From Desulfobacteraceae bacterium (GTDB taxonomy: Bacteria; Desulfobacterota; Desulfobacteria; Desulfobacterales; SURF-7), in NCBI GenBank assembly GCA_030619585.1, contig JAUXBD010000017.1:1-9536 (forward strand): a stretch of 9,536 bases of DNA, written 5' to 3'. Shown here piece by piece: positions 7,356 to 9,536 of this stretch. How positions within the stretch are numbered: position 1 is the first letter of the stretch; the number at the start of each line of letters is the position of its first letter. Under the pieces are notes generated by a model. It was not told the DNA's origin and did not search any database. It saw nothing but the letters and a program-made list of their open reading frames with translations. Both the position numbers and the translations under genes were made by a program.

Positions 7356-7383
7356 AATATAGTTTCAATGAGGTATGAAACAA
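7356..7383 (-). promoter_or_regulatory. Candidate lipoprotein promoter with palindrome in the spacer
   Basis: On the minus strand, TTGTTT (7383-7378, 3 of 6) is followed after 16 bases by TATATT (7361-7356, 5 of 6), about 75 bases upstream of the lipoprotein ATG. The spacer is covered by the perfect inverted repeat GTTTCA-N8-TGAAAC (7362-7381), a typical position for a repressor operator. The -35 match is weak. Confidence 0.3.
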
Positions 7384-7487
7384 TGATATGGGTATCAGCA
7401 GACACTTTTTATACCATCAAGGTAGATCAAGCAAAATTAATGCCAAGTAATCTAAAGGAAAGCAGGCCTGTAACCATCCGTTATTTC

Positions 7488-7507
7488 AGCTTTATACGGA
7501 TAAAGCT
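7488..7507. repeat. Perfect inverted repeat, 8-bp arms, 4-base loop
   Basis: AGCTTTAT (7488-7495) and ATAAAGCT (7500-7507) are exact reverse complements around ACGG. A second exact pair, ATCCGT (7476-7481) and ACGGAT (7496-7501), uses the loop and part of the right arm, so the two hairpins cannot form together. No T-run follows on either strand, so this is not an ordinary terminator. Confidence 0.65.
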
Positions 7508-7525
7508 TCTTGTGCGAAAGGTTCT

Positions 7526-7549
7526 GAATATGTAAATCACTACATATTC
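7526..7549. repeat. Perfect inverted repeat, 9-bp arms, 6-base loop
   Basis: GAATATGTA (7526-7534) and TACATATTC (7541-7549) are exact reverse complements around AATCAC. The motif TATGTAAA inside it recurs at 7551-7558 and, inverted, at 7578-7585. The cluster looks more like a protein-binding operator than a terminator, because no T-run follows. Confidence 0.65.
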
Positions 7550-7711
7550 TTATGTAAAGGGTGTTTGCAAGTCATATTTTACATACTTATTTCAGACATA
7601 TAGCATTAGCCCGTTTCTCGGTTATAACTTCCAAACCGGTTACCCTGTCCGCAACAAAAGGCGGTTGATATTCATTATTCATCAGTACTTGAATATTTAT
7701 AGAATAATTGT

Positions 7712-7736
7712 TTGGGTTTCATTGCATTCAACCCAA
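7712..7736. repeat. Inverted repeat, 7-bp arms, 11-base loop
   Basis: TTGGGTT (7712-7718) and AACCCAA (7730-7736) are exact reverse complements. No T-run follows on either strand. It lies about 150 bases past the stop of the GAF/PAS/PilZ gene and its role is unknown. Confidence 0.5.
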
Positions 7737-7773
7737 CTACGCAGTTCTATTTCTTATATTAAGTTATTGATGC

Positions 7774-7851
7774 ATGCAAAAAGAATACGATGAAATGGCA
7801 TATTCGGGGGATAAACCGGATAAATTAGAAGAAAAGATCGATTTTGGGTAG
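7774..7851 (+). CDS. Possible 25-residue acidic peptide or gene remnant
   Basis: A short frame opens at an ATG (MQKEYDEMAYSGDKPD, then a Lys/Glu-rich end KIDFG) and closes at TAG. Its charged, codon-like composition stands out from the AT-rich surroundings, but there is no Shine-Dalgarno motif. A stop codon lies two codons upstream, and there is no recognisable homology. It may be chance or a remnant. Confidence 0.15.
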   Translation: MQKEYDEMAYSGDKPDKLEEKIDFG

Positions 7852-7887
7852 CGTATTATTGCTTTTTTGCCAAGGGCGGCATCTTAC

Positions 7888-9396
7888 TTAATTTGCAATG
7901 GTATGGTTCTGTATGAAATATTCCAATCTGTCTGTCTGATTTGGGGTCAAATCCCCAAACTGAACACCACATCTTTTCATTGATACAGATCTTGAGGGTG
8001 AATCATCAACTATAGCCAAATTTGAAACGGTTTGACAGTGTATATTATCCAGATTAAAGTTTCCATCAGGCATACTTATTGCCAATTCTGCAAATCCATC
8101 TGATAAATACAGGGCTTCATAACACCAAAACGCAAGCCCCCCTGAGCTTATATCTATAATTTGGCTCTGTTTAGAAGAATCATGTTTGAATATGACATAA
8201 GTGCGGCTGCGAGGGATAAATCGCTTATATTTTCTTCGCTCTCGTAATTTATCCAGATCAAGTATTTTTGTATTACTATCATGGGCCTTAGTTTCACATC
8301 TTGCGATTCCTATGAGTTTCTTTGTTATGGTTCCGATTCTGTCAATCTGTTCCTTTATTTTGTTAATTCGTGGATACAAAGGATTATCTTCTTTGAGGTC
8401 ATATGAAATGAGTTCCGAAAGACCGGATATGATATGCAACGGTTGATTCAACTCATGACAAACCGCTCCTGCTGTTTCAAGTACTCCCTGAAGCTTTTCA
8501 CGAAGCAAACGCTCCTCTTCAGCGAGTTTTCGTTCCGTTATATCAAGCGCAGTAAACGTAACGCCTTCGCTTTGATCAGATGAGACGACAGGGGTTGAAC
8601 TCAACAAAATGTCAATAATCTTACCATCTTTTCTAACCCACTTCGTTTCCACGGTACCAATGCCCTGCTCATCAATTTGCCGGTATTTCTTCTTTCCGAC
8701 CCATTCAAATTCTTTATCATTTTGGTACAGTATTCTAGCGCTTTTTTCGATGAGTTCATCAGAACGATATCCGGTCATTTTGCATAACTGCCTATTGACC
8801 CTTTTTAGTATCCGATTGTTTACGAGACCAATACCTGTCGGGACTGCACGAAAAACGCTTTGAAGTGTTGCCTCGCTTTCCCGTAACGATTCTTCGGCCC
8901 GCTTGCGCTGAACAATGATCCATGTGTTTTCAGCCAATAATAGTAAACGATCAATGTCATGCTGGTTGTACTCTGTTGCTTTATTCCCCACACCAAGGAC
9001 CGCAACGATCTTACTATCCTCTATTACCGGAACTGCCAGATCTCGAACAACCGGCACATGGCCTTCCGGCAAACCCTTTTTATGGGATAGCGAATTGTAA
9101 TCATTATGGATCACAGCTTTTTTCTGATGAATACAATCAACCCATACGCCGGCTTTTTCTATAGGGTAATGTGAATCCTTTCCACCTATAGAGCATACGT
9201 TTATTGTTTCTTTTGACCATGTTTTCAGTTTAATGGTTTGCTGATCAGGATTCACAAAGTGAAAATATCCGATTTTGCTTCCGGTTAGTCTTGAGCCTTC
9301 TTCAAGTGCAAATTGTATGATGTCCTCAACTGAAGAAGAGGCCATAATTTGAATAAGTTTTAAGGAGGATTTTAATATATCTTCAATCCTTTTCAT
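7888..9396 (-). CDS. GAF-PAS-HisKA-PilZ signalling protein lacking the kinase ATPase domain
   Basis: This 502-residue soluble protein has no membrane segment. Domains in order are: a GAF-like sensor (about 20-165, with GSKIGYFHFV and a VPVIEDSKIVAVLGVGNK core); a short coiled-coil; a PAS domain (about 172-290, from LRESEATLQSVF to TALDITERK); a HisKA dimerisation helix pair (about 295-368) with the H-box CHELNQPL at 313-320 and phosphoacceptor H314; and a PilZ domain (about 385-500) with RxxxR at 388-392 and DISSGG at 415-420, ending GVQFGDLTPNQ. These PilZ motifs are the c-di-GMP-binding signature. No HATPase_c N, G1 or G2 box is present, so it cannot autophosphorylate as a classical histidine kinase. 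It may be a phosphoacceptor or heterodimer partner, or a c-di-GMP-responsive dimeric sensor. The start has AAGGA six bases upstream. No response regulator gene adjoins it. Confidence 0.9.
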   Translation of the reverse strand: MKRIEDILKSSLKLIQIMASSSVEDIIQFALEEGSRLTGSKIGYFHFVNPDQQTIKLKTWSKETINVCSIGGKDSHYPIEKAGVWVDCIHQKKAVIHNDYNSLSHKKGLPEGHVPVVRDLAVPVIEDSKIVAVLGVGNKATEYNQHDIDRLLLLAENTWIIVQRKRAEESLRESEATLQSVFRAVPTGIGLVNNRILKRVNRQLCKMTGYRSDELIEKSARILYQNDKEFEWVGKKKYRQIDEQGIGTVETKWVRKDGKIIDILLSSTPVVSSDQSEGVTFTALDITERKLAEEERLLREKLQGVLETAGAVCHELNQPLHIISGLSELISYDLKEDNPLYPRINKIKEQIDRIGTITKKLIGIARCETKAHDSNTKILDLDKLRERRKYKRFIPRSRTYVIFKHDSSKQSQIIDISSGGLAFWCYEALYLSDGFAELAISMPDGNFNLDNIHCQTVSNLAIVDDSPSRSVSMKRCGVQFGDLTPNQTDRLEYFIQNHTIAN

Positions 9397-9468
9397 TAGT
9401 TTTCCTTCTCTTTCGAACCAACTCCACGGTATGATAAAATTGATGGGTTATTTGGATAAGAACAAATA

Positions 9469-9497
9469 ATTATAACAAAAAAGTGGGTTTGAATCAA
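9469..9497 (-). promoter_or_regulatory. Sigma70-type promoter of the GAF-PAS-HisKA-PilZ gene
   Basis: On the minus strand, TTGATT (9497-9492, 4 of 6) is followed after 17 bases by a perfect TATAAT (9474-9469). Transcription would start near 9462, giving a leader of about 65 bases before the ATG at 9396. A 13-bp palindrome (9487-9499) covers the -35 element. Confidence 0.6.
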
Positions 9498-9499
9498 AC
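9487..9499. promoter_or_regulatory. Palindrome over the -35 element, possible operator
   Basis: GTTTGA-A-TCAAAC is an exact inverted repeat with a single central base. It overlaps the -35 hexamer of the promoter at 9469-9497, where a bound repressor would block RNA polymerase. The binding protein is unknown. Confidence 0.35.
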
Positions 9500-9536
9500 A
9501 AAAACAGTAACTCTAATTTTACATCACGGCAAATTG

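Larger units (their letters stand above)
7284..7887. other. Gene-poor interval rich in inverted repeats
   Basis: These 604 AT-rich bases separate two minus-strand genes and carry no convincing protein gene. They hold a candidate lipoprotein promoter near 7356-7383, at least five short perfect inverted repeats (7362-7381, 7384-7397, 7488-7507, 7526-7549 and 7712-7736), three copies of TATGTAAA (7529-7536, 7551-7558 and inverted at 7578-7585), and two tiny plus-strand reading frames (7440-7535 and 7774-7851). No tRNA or rRNA pattern was recognised. There is no hairpin plus T-run terminator for the GAF/PAS/PilZ gene that ends at 7888. Confidence 0.6.

Noticed and set aside
7440..7535. 31-codon plus-strand frame beginning MPSNLKES
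   Set aside because: It has no ribosome binding site and overlaps the inverted repeats, and its length is easily reached by chance. A leader-peptide role has no downstream plus-strand gene to support it.

Overview
The window looks like chromosomal DNA of a Gram-negative, anaerobic, probably sulfate-reducing bacterium of the Desulfobacterota (Desulfobacterales type). This is an inference from gene content. A fused heptose kinase/adenylyltransferase for LPS core synthesis and a large lipoprotein imply an outer membrane. Membrane subunits of a biotin-dependent Na+-pumping decarboxylase fit a fermentative, propionate-using or aromatic-degrading anaerobe. A multidomain GAF/PAS/His/PilZ sensor is typical of that group. 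GC content looks moderate. I see no rRNA, tRNA, CRISPR array, transposase or phage gene.

Layout. At 20-1486 (+) lies hldE, complete. The 139 bases after it are almost entirely filled by a degenerate 9-bp tandem repeat (1489-1624): four units in one orientation, a short spacer, then ten units inverted. It ends one base before the start codon of a small HNH nuclease gene (1626-1916, +). A convergent minus-strand block follows. In transcription order it runs from a stand-alone cyclic-nucleotide-binding-fold protein (4069-3629) to an OadG-like gamma subunit (3602-3117) to the OadB beta subunit of a Na+-translocating decarboxylase (3106-1979). The gaps are 26 and 10 bases, so this is very probably one operon, with a candidate promoter at 4135-4163. 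Upstream of it, also on the minus strand, is a 1034-residue outer-membrane-type lipoprotein of unknown function (7283-4179) with one good and one degenerate EF-hand-like calcium loop and nine cysteines beyond the lipid-anchor cysteine.

A gene-poor stretch of about 600 bases (7284-7887) holds several perfect inverted repeats, two of them mutually exclusive as hairpins, and a candidate lipoprotein promoter with a palindrome in its spacer. The last gene (9396-7888, -) encodes a GAF-PAS-HisKA protein in which a PilZ (c-di-GMP-binding) domain stands where the ATPase domain of a histidine kinase should be. It is preceded by a near-consensus sigma70-type promoter (9469-9497) whose -35 element lies in a 13-bp palindrome.

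How the genes work together. Only the cNMP-fold/OadG/OadB set forms a clear functional unit: a membrane Na+ pump lacking its carboxyltransferase and biotin-carrier subunits here, with a possible ligand-sensing partner encoded first. The most unusual items are the inverted 9-bp array that exactly fills an intergenic gap, the ATPase-less HisKA-PilZ protein, the orphan lipoprotein and the palindrome-rich gap.
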